A stretch of DNA of 64,000 nt from Idiomarinaceae bacterium. Lineage in GTDB: Bacteria > Pseudomonadota > Gammaproteobacteria > Enterobacterales > Alteromonadaceae. Within the stretch, counting starts at the first letter, position 1, and each line of letters starts with the position of its first letter. A program made the translations under genes and the position numbers. The notes below the pieces were generated by a model. That model did no database searches and was not told the origin of the DNA. It saw only the letters and a program-made list of their open reading frames with translations. Below, piece after piece: positions 1 to 8,032 of this stretch. The stretch spans positions 62,001 to 126,000 of the forward strand of contig NYWU01000001.1 in assembly GCA_002685255.1 (NCBI GenBank). The letters run 5' to 3'.

Positions 1-2659
1 ACGAGTATGGACGACCTTCGTTACGCGTTGCGAATAAGGTCATGGTGTTCTCGTAACCCATGATTTCTGAAGTGTACGTTGCACGGAACGTGAAACGGTG
101 TGGGATCTCGTAGTTAGAGGTCGACACGCCTGGGTTCTGTGGATTCGCTGTTGCTAAGTTAGTGTAGTTAGAGAACGCCACTGAGCTGGTCATTGGGTTC
201 ACGTCTTCTGCACGGTTGTAAGCGTATGCGAAGCTCCAGTCTAAACCGAAGTCGTATGACTTGTTCAATGCCAATGACACGGTCGTTTGTGAACCTGAAT
301 CGCCTTTAACATTGGTCAACAAGAAGTCATCGCCTTGGTCACGACCGTCAGTAGACAGTTCGCTGAAGATAGGACGACCATCTGGTGCGGTGCCCGTTTG
401 CTCTAAACCAAGGTTGTAGATGACCGCTGCGTCTTTCTTCTCGGTGTGTAAGAAGTCAACCAATAACACGTAGTCGTTATCGAACGTGTAAGTTGCACCC
501 AACGCGTATTTCCACTCGTTTGGCAATTCGAAGTTAGGATCCATGGTGTTGATTGGACCTTCACCGTTCGCATTGGCCACTTCGTCAAACAGGTTTTGTG
601 GAATGTCGTAGATTGGACGACCTTCACCTGTGTGAGGAATGTTGAATAAGGTGTTACCGCCTGCGAAGAAATCATCAAATAGGTTCGCTTCGTACTGAGT
701 GACACCGTTGTTAGAGTAATTGTTAGAGATCCATACGTTCGGGTTGCCGCCTGAATACAAGCCAACGCCACCACGTACTTCTAACTGTGGGCTCACAAAC
801 CAGTTGAAACCAAAACGTGGTTGCAGTAAGTCCTGGCCGTCCATGTTTTGCTGGTTAGAGAAACCATAAAGGTCCTCTACCAATGGGTTGTTTACTGGGT
901 TATCGCTGCTGGTGTACCAGTCATAACGCAAACCGTAAGTAAAGGTGATGTCCATTGGTGCGTAGTAGTACTCATCCTGAACGTACGCCGTGTTTACAGC
1001 GTAAGAGAATTCTGCTGCCGCGTCCGTTGGGTTGTTGGTACCTGCTGCGCTTTCATAAATTACGCGGCTTGGTGTACCGGCTTCAAACGCATCGATAGAA
1101 CCGAAGCGGTATTCACCTTGTGCTTCTTGTACGAACAAGTTGTAAACGTCGTATTTCTCTTGCTCGATACCGGCAGAGATGATGTGGTCGCCCGCAAGGT
1201 AAGTACCTTTTAATTTGAAGAACGTCGTGTCGTACTTCAATTTGTTTGCATGACGCGAGTCATCTGCACCCAAGTATACGGTTGCATCGTTAACGCCGAT
1301 TTGAACTTCACCAAACTCGGTGCCGCCTAATGGGTTAACACGTGCGTCTAACTCTGAGTAACCGACACGTACTTCGGTTGAGAAGTTATCCGTCCAGTCA
1401 GAGAAGAACTCACCGACATATGAAGTGAACTTAGAACCACGCTCATAGAAGTGGTTTGAGAACTCAAGCTCATCAGCATCGCCGTCTGATTCGGCAATTG
1501 AGAAGCCGTCGTTGTAGTTGTACGTGAATGATGCACGGTGCGCGTCATTGATGTACCAATCTAACTTAGCAAGGAACTTCTCGTCTTCAACTGGCAAGCT
1601 CGCAGGGAACGTGCCTGGGTCATAGTTGTAGTTGTTGATCGCGATTTGACGAATACGTTCTGCGTCTGCTGCAGACACACCCAATACAGGTGATGCTACG
1701 CCGGTGCCTTCTGGGCCGCGGTCAAAGGTGTCAGAACCTTCAAGTTTTTCGTATGAGGTAAAGAAGAACAATTTGTCTTCTAAGATAGCGCCGCCGACAT
1801 TAAAGCCGTAACGTTTTTCGTTGAATGCGCCTACGTTAATAGTATCGCCTTCAAGCTCACTACCTTGTAATGAATCGTTGGTGTAGTCAAAGAACACACC
1901 ACCGAACATTTCGTTGTCACCTGATTTGGTAACAGCGTTGATGTTACATGCGGTGAAACCACCGTACTGCACATCAAACGGTGCGAATTCTACTGCAACC
2001 TGTTCGATTGCATCATAAGAGAAAGGCATACGCTCTGTTGGATAACCGCTTGAGTTCAAGCCGAAGTTATCGTTCATACGCACACCGTCAACAGTCAAGC
2101 TGTTGAAACGCGGGTTTGCGCCACCACACTGGATGTCGCCTGCGTTGGTTTCGTTGATGTAGATACGTGGGTCGATACGTACTACGTCTTTTAGGTCACG
2201 GTTAGCAGCCGGGGCGTCTTGCAAATCTTCGAGGTTGAAGTTTGCCGCAGGGCTGTTGCTACCGTACAACGCGTTAGTCGGTGCTGTACCGGTCACGCTG
2301 ATTGTTTCGATATCTTGCGGTTCAAGTACCACATTCACGGTCTCTGAGTCACCCAACGTGAGGTAAACGTTTTCGATGACTTGGCTTTGGCCGTTAGGAC
2401 CTTTAACCATCAAAGTGTATGGACCACCGACAGGCAAACCACGTGATGAGAACGTGCCTTGTGCGTTAGTCGTTAAGGTTTTGACTGAGCCAGTGCGTTC
2501 ATCACGCAACTGAATAGTTGCACCGCTAATGATGGTGCCTGATTCTGCAGTGACAACACCACGAATGCTCGATGAGGTGTCTTGTGCAAGCGCGGCACCT
2601 GATACAGTCATTGCAATGGCGGCTGCCAATGCGGTGCGCTTAAAAGTTGAATTAAACAT
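1..2659 (-). CDS. Oar-like TonB-dependent outer-membrane receptor (3' end outside window)
   Basis: The frame is open from an ATG at 2659 to base 1, so at least 886 residues are present and the C-terminal strands are missing. It starts with a signal peptide ending near ALAQD, then a carboxypeptidase-regulatory-like beta-sandwich (about residues 25-100), a plug domain with the motif NPRFNSLTVDGVRMNDNFG, and a large beta-barrel. Oar-like members of this family are outer-membrane transporters or adhesion proteins energised by TonB; the substrate cannot be read from sequence. It is a paralogue of the next gene upstream (both begin the mature part with a TSSS(I/M)RGV motif). Unlike that paralogue it has a Cys pair in the plug (codons near 2130 and 1935), a possible disulfide. 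A GGGGA ribosome site lies 9 nt before the ATG, and an in-frame upstream ATG is ruled out by a stop. A PHO-box-like site lies upstream. Family sure, substrate unknown. Confidence 0.93.
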   Translation of the reverse strand, partial: MFNSTFKRTALAAAIAMTVSGAALAQDTSSSIRGVVTAESGTIISGATIQLRDERTGSVKTLTTNAQGTFSSRGLPVGGPYTLMVKGPNGQSQVIENVYLTLGDSETVNVVLEPQDIETISVTGTAPTNALYGSNSPAANFNLEDLQDAPAANRDLKDVVRIDPRIYINETNAGDIQCGGANPRFNSLTVDGVRMNDNFGLNSSGYPTERMPFSYDAIEQVAVEFAPFDVQYGGFTACNINAVTKSGDNEMFGGVFFDYTNDSLQGSELEGDTINVGAFNEKRYGFNVGGAILEDKLFFFTSYEKLEGSDTFDRGPEGTGVASPVLGVSAADAERIRQIAINNYNYDPGTFPASLPVEDEKFLAKLDWYINDAHRASFTYNYNDGFSIAESDGDADELEFSNHFYERGSKFTSYVGEFFSDWTDNFSTEVRVGYSELDARVNPLGGTEFGEVQIGVNDATVYLGADDSRHANKLKYDTTFFKLKGTYLAGDHIISAGIEQEKYDVYNLFVQEAQGEYRFGSIDAFEAGTPSRVIYESAAGTNNPTDAAAEFSYAVNTAYVQDEYYYAPMDITFTYGLRYDWYTSSDNPVNNPLVEDLYGFSNQQNMDGQDLLQPRFGFNWFVSPQLEVRGGVGLYSGGNPNVWISNNYSNNGVTQYEANLFDDFFAGGNTLFNIPHTGEGRPIYDIPQNLFDEVANANGEGPINTMDPNFELPNEWKYALGATYTFDNDYVLLVDFLHTEKKDAAVIYNLGLEQTGTAPDGRPIFSELSTDGRDQGDDFLLTNVKGDSGSQTTVSLALNKSYDFGLDWSFAYAYNRAEDVNPMTSSVAFSNYTNLATANPQNPGVSTSNYEIPHRFTFRATYTSEIMGYENTMTLFATRNEGRPYS

Positions 2660-2711
2660 GTGTGTTCATCCCCGTTAGTTCAACACTGTTGTTATGTGAT
2701 TCAGTCCGTGA

Positions 2712-2745
2712 AGTGTAAATCTCGATCATGTCAGTTCTGTGACAT
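2712..2745 (-). promoter_or_regulatory. Candidate PHO box and -10 for the downstream receptor
   Basis: On the minus strand 2745-2728 reads ATGTCACAGAACTGACAT, 14 of 18 positions matching the classical PhoB box CTGTCATAAAACTGTCAT. Exactly 10 nt later comes TACACT (2717-2712), an acceptable -10. This box-to--10 spacing equals that of E. coli phoA. The predicted 5' leader is about 45 nt. The same bases also form a dyad (TCATGTCA, 6 nt, TGACATGA, 2726-2747), so a different dimeric regulator is an alternative. PhoB control is inference. Confidence 0.5.
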
Positions 2746-2749
2746 GACT

Positions 2750-2780
2750 AAAAAAAAGCCCCTCAACAAAATTGAGGGGC
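2750..2780 (-). terminator. Rho-independent terminator of the upstream receptor gene
   Basis: A perfect GCCCCTCAA/TTGAGGGGC hairpin (2758-2780) is followed, in minus-strand direction, by eight Ts (the A-run at 2750-2757). It sits 9 nt past the stop of the 2789-5992 gene and before the promoter of the next receptor, so the two receptors are probably separate transcripts. Confidence 0.92.
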
Positions 2781-2788
2781 TCTGAGCC

Positions 2789-5700
2789 TTAGAACTCGTA
2801 ACGTACGCCGAGTTTGACAGACCATGATGATGCGCCAATGTCGTACTGGTCATAGTTCTGCGGAGCATAACCATTGAACAGACGATCGATTTGGTATTTA
2901 CCATCATCCGATAATCCACCGAAGTCATACAGGTTGACCTGCGGGTAACCTAAACGCTCTTCAACACCCCAGTCGCTGTTCAGCAAGTTAGCGAAGTTGT
3001 CGATGGTGAAGTACAAGGTACCACGGTGACCTTCAGCAAAACCTGGGATCTGTTGCTTGATGCTTAAGTCGATATCAGTAATCCATGGCTGAGTACCGCT
3101 GTTACGGTCCATGATGTAACCGCCTGGTGCGATACCGGCACGGTCAAGTACTGCGCTCAACTCGTCCCAAGATACTGAGTTCGCCCAATCTACATTTGGA
3201 TCGTTTGGACCTGATGGGATGTAAGCGAGGTAAGCTGACTGCGAGTAGAAGTCAACGGTATCGCCGAAGTCGCCATCTTGGTACATGCTCATAGTGTAGC
3301 TGAATGGACGGCCTGAACGACGCTCATAGAATAAGTTGATGTTAGTTTTGTAACCATCAAAGAATTCTTTTTCGTAACCTAAGGTTACTTTGAAGCTGTG
3401 TTCGATCTCGTAATCACCACGTGCAGAGAACGGCTGGTTACGTGTTTTAACTACGTAGTGCTTGTAGTTACTTTCTGCTTGTGATGAAGAACCTGGTGAT
3501 ACTTCTTCAACGTCTTGGTTCGTGTAGCTCATGGTCAAGTTAAGACCGTTATCCCACTGCTTAGCCAAAGACTGAGTGAAGATATAGCTGCGACCATGCT
3601 CTTCTGCGTTGGTCATCATGATATCGAAGTTATCTGAGCGGTTGCCGCTGTAGATGCTTTCGTAGATAACACGCTCACCGTCTGCTGTTGTATCAACAGG
3701 CGTCAACGCAGTGTTCAACCATACTGACTCGTCTTGCTTACGCACGTACAAGAATGACGTTGTTGCGCGGAAGTCGTCACCCACCATTGGGATATCGAAG
3801 CTGTAGTCAGCTGCTAACTGTGCACGCCAGTCGCTTGGCAATTCAAAGTTAGGGTCGATGTAGTTGGTGCTACCTGCGCCTTGCTGCAGTGAGTCTTGGA
3901 TCGCTTGTGGTACTTGTGTGAAGTCCGCAGGATCTGAGCTGTTAGCGAAGTAATCGTTGATGAAATCGCTGTTTGCCGCTACCAGCGTGATACCGTCTTT
4001 AGTGAACGGGTTACTGTACCAAACGTTAGGCACACCGCCGTAGAAACGACCTAAACCACCACGTAAAGTAACGTCGTCGTTCAAGTAGTACTTGAAGCTC
4101 ACGCGTGGCAATACGATGTCCATACCGTCTAGGTTTTCTTGGTTAGAGAAACCGTAGGTATCAACAAAGTTTTGGTTCAAAGTTGGCTTGTCATCTGATG
4201 ACAAACGCTCGTAACGAACACCGGCTGTCAACTCAAGGTCAGTTGTTGGGTAGAAAGTATCTTCTACATACAGCGCTGTCGTGTAACGTACTGCGTCATA
4301 AGCGGCATCTTCTGGGTTGCCTGTGTAGGCGTTCTGATATGAGAAGTCATACGTACCGTTGAAGTTACCTACTTCACGATTTTCGAAGCCTTCAAAGTTA
4401 TCAAATTCCCAAGTACCTAAGCTTTCAGGTACGAATTTGTTGTATAAACGCAGACGTTCGTACTCAGCACCGAATGCGAGTTCGTGTTCACCGAACAAAT
4501 ACGTTGCATCAAAGTTGAAGGTTAAGTTTTGGTTCTCAACTTTGTTTGCGTGACGGTATTCGTCTGCGCCAAATGCGTATGATGGACCACGGAAGAATTC
4601 TTCGACCGTTACCGCACCAAAGTCCGCGTTGGTGATTGAATCAGAAACAACATCTTTATAGGTGATACCCATTTCGGTGATGAAGTTTGCTGACCAGTCG
4701 CTGTACAAGCGCGCGCTGATGTTGCTCATGCGCGTGTGGTAGTCATAGATACGCGAGTTAAGAACCACTGTATCGCCGCCGCTTGAGTGGCCGCGCATAT
4801 CTGAGTTGTCTTGCCACTGGTAGGTTAAATCAAGACGGTGATCTTGGTTTACGTTCCAGCTTAATTTGGTCAACCATTTACGGTCTTTATCTTCTGGAGA
4901 GCCTGGCAGTGAATCTTGGATACCGTAGGTGTTGTCCAAAATGCGTAGGAACTCTTCGAAGTTCTCACGTGACGTATAGAACTCGTTGCTCGCGCCACTG
5001 CCTTGGAAACCGTATTGGTAATCTAACTCGCTGTTCCACTCTTCATAGTTAGTGAAGAAGAACAAGGTGTCTTCAATGATAGGGCCGCTCAGTGCCATAC
5101 CGAAAGTTGAAGTTTTTTGAATCGGTTCAACGTCAACGGTTTCGTACTCACGGAAGCCTTGGTCATTACCAGAAGAACCGGTAATACGGTTTAAGCGCTT
5201 AGAGTCGCCTTTCATGTCAGGTGAAGAGTATTCGTAGAAGAACTCGCCTTCAAACTCGTTAGTACCTGATTTAGTGACTGCGTTGATAGTACCGCCAGAG
5301 AAGTCGCCTTTCTTGCTTGAGAAAGGTGCCACGTCAACTGAGATTTGCTCAATTGAACTCAATGAAACGGGTGGTTGCTCAGTTGGGTAGCCGCCGTAGT
5401 TTAGACCGAAGTCATCGTTCTGGCCGATACCGTCAACAGTGATGCTGTTTGAGCGTGGGTTACCACCTGCAATCGACATTTCGCCGTTACCACGGATAGA
5501 TACCAATGGGTTGATGCGCGCGATGTCTTTAAGGTCACGGCTTAGGCTTGGCATGTTATCGATGGTTTCTTCACCGAAGTTGCTGCTCGCGCCGCCGCTT
5601 TCTGTCATGATGACTGAGCCAGAAACTGAAATACGCTCCATGTCGTTATTTTTCAGTTGGCTTGTCACACGTAAGGTATCACCCAAAGCAAGATAAAGAT

Positions 5701-5992
5701 TATCAAGCTCTGCGTCTTGGTATTTGTCTGAATCGATAACGACTGTGTAAGGACCACCTACACGCAGACCTTTCGCAGTAAAGGTACCGTCAGCGCTAGT
5801 GACAAACTCGTTCACAGTCCCTGTCGGTTCATGGGTAACGATAACTTTAGTGTTCGCTACTGGGTTTCCTTGTGGGCCTGTGATCACACCGCGCATTGAC
5901 GATGAGGTCTCTTGAGCCATGACACTCGTCGACATTCCTACTGCTAACGCGATGGCAGCAGAAATACGACTCACCTTGGAGTTGAATTTCAT
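2789..5992 (-). CDS. Oar-like TonB-dependent outer-membrane receptor
   Basis: A full-length protein of 1067 residues. A signal peptide (basic start, hydrophobic stretch, cleavage near VMAQ-ET) precedes a carboxypeptidase-regulatory-like domain (about 30-110), a plug (about 120-240, with NPRSNSITVDGIGQNDDFG and GGTINAVTKSG), and a barrel ending in the expected terminal aromatic (GVRYEF). The C-terminal part carries GRPFSY, a motif also seen at the start of the window in the paralogue. Such proteins work in the outer membrane with TonB-ExbBD and a periplasmic N-terminal domain; no substrate can be assigned. It is transcribed alone, with a strong terminator downstream. A PHO box in phoA-like arrangement lies upstream, hinting at induction by phosphate shortage. 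It lacks the plug cysteines of its neighbour. Confidence 0.95.
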   Translation of the reverse strand: MKFNSKVSRISAAIALAVGMSTSVMAQETSSSMRGVITGPQGNPVANTKVIVTHEPTGTVNEFVTSADGTFTAKGLRVGGPYTVVIDSDKYQDAELDNLYLALGDTLRVTSQLKNNDMERISVSGSVIMTESGGASSNFGEETIDNMPSLSRDLKDIARINPLVSIRGNGEMSIAGGNPRSNSITVDGIGQNDDFGLNYGGYPTEQPPVSLSSIEQISVDVAPFSSKKGDFSGGTINAVTKSGTNEFEGEFFYEYSSPDMKGDSKRLNRITGSSGNDQGFREYETVDVEPIQKTSTFGMALSGPIIEDTLFFFTNYEEWNSELDYQYGFQGSGASNEFYTSRENFEEFLRILDNTYGIQDSLPGSPEDKDRKWLTKLSWNVNQDHRLDLTYQWQDNSDMRGHSSGGDTVVLNSRIYDYHTRMSNISARLYSDWSANFITEMGITYKDVVSDSITNADFGAVTVEEFFRGPSYAFGADEYRHANKVENQNLTFNFDATYLFGEHELAFGAEYERLRLYNKFVPESLGTWEFDNFEGFENREVGNFNGTYDFSYQNAYTGNPEDAAYDAVRYTTALYVEDTFYPTTDLELTAGVRYERLSSDDKPTLNQNFVDTYGFSNQENLDGMDIVLPRVSFKYYLNDDVTLRGGLGRFYGGVPNVWYSNPFTKDGITLVAANSDFINDYFANSSDPADFTQVPQAIQDSLQQGAGSTNYIDPNFELPSDWRAQLAADYSFDIPMVGDDFRATTSFLYVRKQDESVWLNTALTPVDTTADGERVIYESIYSGNRSDNFDIMMTNAEEHGRSYIFTQSLAKQWDNGLNLTMSYTNQDVEEVSPGSSSQAESNYKHYVVKTRNQPFSARGDYEIEHSFKVTLGYEKEFFDGYKTNINLFYERRSGRPFSYTMSMYQDGDFGDTVDFYSQSAYLAYIPSGPNDPNVDWANSVSWDELSAVLDRAGIAPGGYIMDRNSGTQPWITDIDLSIKQQIPGFAEGHRGTLYFTIDNFANLLNSDWGVEERLGYPQVNLYDFGGLSDDGKYQIDRLFNGYAPQNYDQYDIGASSWSVKLGVRYEF

Positions 5993-6080
5993 TGAGTTAT
6001 CCCTGAGGTTGTAATTAAACGTACTAATGGTTTTGGTACAGCAAGCTCACTAGCAAATGAGCTAAATTTTGAGTGCGCAT

Positions 6081-6113
6081 TTATAACGCTGGAATATGAC
6101 AACTTGATGACAC
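6081..6113 (-). promoter_or_regulatory. PHO box with phoA-type promoter architecture
   Basis: On the minus strand 6113-6096 reads GTGTCATCAAGTTGTCAT: two TGTCAT direct repeats with an 11-bp period. It differs at only three positions from the E. coli phoA box as I recall it (CTGTCATAAAGTTGTCAC). After exactly 10 nt comes TATAAA (6085-6080), matching the phoA layout where the box replaces the -35. The predicted leader is about 80 nt to the receptor ATG at 5992. Binding by PhoB is inferred from the match alone. Confidence 0.68.
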
Positions 6114-6233
6114 GAAGGGGCGTGCAGAAAAAACTGGGAGAGGATGCGGGACGTTCTACTTTACAGAAAAACGATTTAGCAACGCTTAACGAACCACGAT
6201 ACAACCGCCGATTCAAAACGGGAAAGCTGACTG

Positions 6234-6249
6234 CGTGAAAAATTTCACG
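6234..6249. promoter_or_regulatory. CRP-like dyad
   Basis: CGTGA, six bases, TCACG. It contains the GTGA-N6-TCAC core of CRP sites in gammaproteobacteria, inside the divergent control region about 240 nt from the minus-strand gene start and 170 nt from the plus-strand start. A single match in 429 nt is only moderate evidence. Confidence 0.35.
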
Positions 6250-6314
6250 GCAGCGGCTCAACGTAGGCTGTTTGTGAAGAACATTTAAATTCATTAAGCT
6301 TCTGCGACATTTTC

Positions 6315-6332
6315 GTGTCAGATATGTGACAT
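6315..6332 (+). promoter_or_regulatory. Weak PHO-box-like site before the exported nuclease/phosphatase gene
   Basis: GTGTCAGATATGTGACAT matches the PHO box at about 12 of 18 positions, with half-sites TGTCAG and TGACAT spaced 11 bp apart. It lies 90 nt before the chosen ATG. A T-rich -10-like stretch (TTTTAT, 6345-6350) follows after 12 nt. On its own it would be unconvincing; the two better sites before the neighbouring receptors raise its weight. Confidence 0.35.
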
Positions 6333-6421
6333 ATTTTAATCAATTTTTATCCACTTGCCTAGTGTTTAGGGAACCTTTATTCTTTTGCATTGTCGTAGCG
6401 TCCCATTCTGTAGGCTTTCAC

Positions 6422-7615
6422 ATGAATTTTATGCGTAGTATCTTTGCATTTTCACTGCTTTTAATAATGACTTATTCAACATCATCCTTAGCTCAAGACA
6501 CCGTGCGTATCGCCACTTTTAACGTCAGTATGGACTCGAGCAACCACTTGCCAAACGATGCTTTACCGAACACTTACGAATCGGTTTTGCCCAAGGTTTT
6601 ACAAGAAAATAATCCACAAATTCGTGGTATTGCTGAAATCATTCAGCGTGTCCGCCCCGATATTATTCTGCTCAATGAGTTTGACTATGTCCCTCGCGAG
6701 CAAGGCATCGATGTCTTTTTAAACAACTATTTAGGGGAATCGCAAAATAGTCTTGAGCCTATCGCGTACCCTTATGTTTACACGGCGCCCGTCAATACCG
6801 GTTCGCCCTCTGCGTTTGACCTCAACCGTGATGGCAAAGCAACGGGTCGAGGCAATGATGCGTGGGGCTTTGGCTGGTATCCTGGCCAATATGGCATGGT
6901 GATTTTGTCCAAATATCCAATACTTGAAGATGACGTGCGTACGTTCCAACACTTCTTATGGAAAGACATGCCAGGCCACCATGTGCCTTATGTACACGAT
7001 GAGAATGGCAAGCCAACAAATGAACCGTGGTATAACGATGAGACCATGGCGCAATACCCGTTGAGCTCGAAATCACATTGGGATGTCCCCGTTCAAGTCG
7101 GTGGTAAAGTTGTACATGTCTTGGCTCAACACCCTACGCCGCCGGCTTTTGACGGTCCAGAAAATCGCAATGGCATGAAAAATTACGATGAAATTCGTTT
7201 CGTACGTGATTACTTGACCCCTGGTGCGGATAACTACATTTACGATGACCAAGGTCAGCGTGGTGGTATCGCAGCCAACGGATCGTTTGTGGTATTGGGT
7301 GACCTAAACGCACAAGCGGGTGCGAGCGGTGTTGAAGGTGCCATGACGCAGTTGTTAGAACATCCACGTGTTAACGATGTGATGCCGATGAGCCAAGGCG
7401 GCGCGAATCACTCGCCGGATGTTGAGGGATCACAATATCACACGGCAGCGTGGCGTAAACGGGTAGACTATGTGCTGCCTTCTGATGACTTAATTGTCAA
7501 AGACGCAGGCGTTTTTTGGCCGACTCAGGGTGAACCCGGCTATGACTTAATGAAAAAGCGCGATGCGTCTTCAGACCATCGCTTAGTATGGCTCGATATT
7601 GAGTTGCCGCAGTAG
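6422..7615 (+). CDS. Exported endonuclease/exonuclease/phosphatase-family enzyme
   Basis: A 397-residue protein of the DNase I-like metal-dependent fold. The catalytic signatures appear in order: RIATFNV near the mature N-terminus, a glutamate in LLNEFD, GDLNA, and SDHRLVW near the C-terminus, covering metal-binding and general-base residues of the family. It cleaves phosphodiester or phosphomonoester bonds; the substrate (DNA, sphingolipid, inositol phosphate) cannot be told apart here. An open frame extends upstream to 6326, but the ATG at 6422 gives a proper signal peptide (MNFMRS, hydrophobic stretch, SSLA-QD) and is preferred; the ATG at 6431 is an alternative. It is probably periplasmic or secreted. 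A PHO-like site upstream and the neighbouring receptors suggest a role in phosphorus scavenging (inference). Confidence 0.88.
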   Translation: MNFMRSIFAFSLLLIMTYSTSSLAQDTVRIATFNVSMDSSNHLPNDALPNTYESVLPKVLQENNPQIRGIAEIIQRVRPDIILLNEFDYVPREQGIDVFLNNYLGESQNSLEPIAYPYVYTAPVNTGSPSAFDLNRDGKATGRGNDAWGFGWYPGQYGMVILSKYPILEDDVRTFQHFLWKDMPGHHVPYVHDENGKPTNEPWYNDETMAQYPLSSKSHWDVPVQVGGKVVHVLAQHPTPPAFDGPENRNGMKNYDEIRFVRDYLTPGADNYIYDDQGQRGGIAANGSFVVLGDLNAQAGASGVEGAMTQLLEHPRVNDVMPMSQGGANHSPDVEGSQYHTAAWRKRVDYVLPSDDLIVKDAGVFWPTQGEPGYDLMKKRDASSDHRLVWLDIELPQ

Positions 7616-7625
7616 CTTAGTCAAC

Positions 7626-7649
7626 GGCCAAGCCTTTTGGGGCTTGGCC
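7626..7649. terminator. Hairpin between convergent genes
   Basis: A perfect 9-bp stem (GGCCAAGCC, 6-nt loop, GGCTTGGCC) lies between the stop at 7615 and the convergent response-regulator stop at 7649-7651. There is no T-run on either side, so it may act as a weak or factor-assisted bidirectional terminator. Confidence 0.5.
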
Positions 7650-8026
7650 TATAAGCGTTCATCCAAATCGCGCAGCATGCGCTCTATAATTTCATATCGA
7701 AACGGCTTACTGATAAAGCCTTCCATGCCTGCTTCACGGGCTTTCACTCGCAACTCAGAGTCATCAATCGCACTCACCATAAACGTCGCCGGGATCGACG
7801 GCATGGATTGTTTTAATTCAGCATACAAAGCTAAGCCCGACATCTGCGGCATATTCTGATCAATTAATACACAATCAACCGGCGTCTTCTTTAAAATATT
7901 CAGTGCATACACCGGGTTTGTCTCGGCAATCACCTGTGGCACACCAATCATCTCAATCAGCTCTTTGAGCACCATTAGATTGGTTTTGTTGTCATCAACG
8001 ATCAATGCGCGTTTAAGACGTTTCAT
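7649..8026 (-). CDS. Single-domain response regulator (CheY-like)
   Basis: 125 residues containing only a receiver domain. The conserved set is present: D11/D12 for magnesium, phospho-acceptor D56 in CVLIDQNMPQMSG, S85 as the switch Ser/Thr, and K107 in ISKPF. No DNA-binding or enzymatic output domain follows, so it should signal by protein contact or as a phosphorelay intermediate. It begins 6 nt after the sensor kinase stop, so the two are almost surely co-transcribed and form a pair. The kinase has no receiver of its own, so the pair resembles a hybrid kinase split into two genes. Confidence 0.93.
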   Translation of the reverse strand: MKRLKRALIVDDNKTNLMVLKELIEMIGVPQVIAETNPVYALNILKKTPVDCVLIDQNMPQMSGLALYAELKQSMPSIPATFMVSAIDDSELRVKAREAGMEGFISKPFRYEIIERMLRDLDERL

Positions 8027-8032
8027 TTATAC

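Larger units (their letters stand above)
5993..6421. other. Divergent intergenic control region
   Basis: This 429-nt gap is the only stretch over 300 nt without a gene. It holds the promoters of the receptor (minus) and of the exported nuclease/phosphatase (plus): a PHO box at 6096-6113, a CRP-like dyad at 6234-6249 and a weaker PHO-like sequence at 6315-6332. A 101-codon minus-strand reading frame (5989-6294) crosses it, but it has no recognisable domain and would overlay the predicted promoter, so I do not call it a gene. Confidence 0.6.

Noticed and set aside
848-1213. 121-codon plus-strand frame
   Set aside because: Antisense to the receptor gene, whose barrel coding is clear; shadow frame.
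2726-2747. TGTCA-N6-TGACA dyad as the site of an unknown dimeric regulator
   Set aside because: Reads better as a PHO box given the 10-nt distance to a -10 and the clear direct-repeat version before the paralogous receptor; kept only as an alternative.
5989-6294. 101-codon minus-strand frame in the receptor/nuclease gap
   Set aside because: No recognisable domain or ribosome site; it would cover the predicted PHO promoter.
6326-6421. N-terminal extension of the exported nuclease/phosphatase
   Set aside because: The extension would bury the signal peptide and covers the candidate promoter; the ATG at 6422 gives a normal exported protein.
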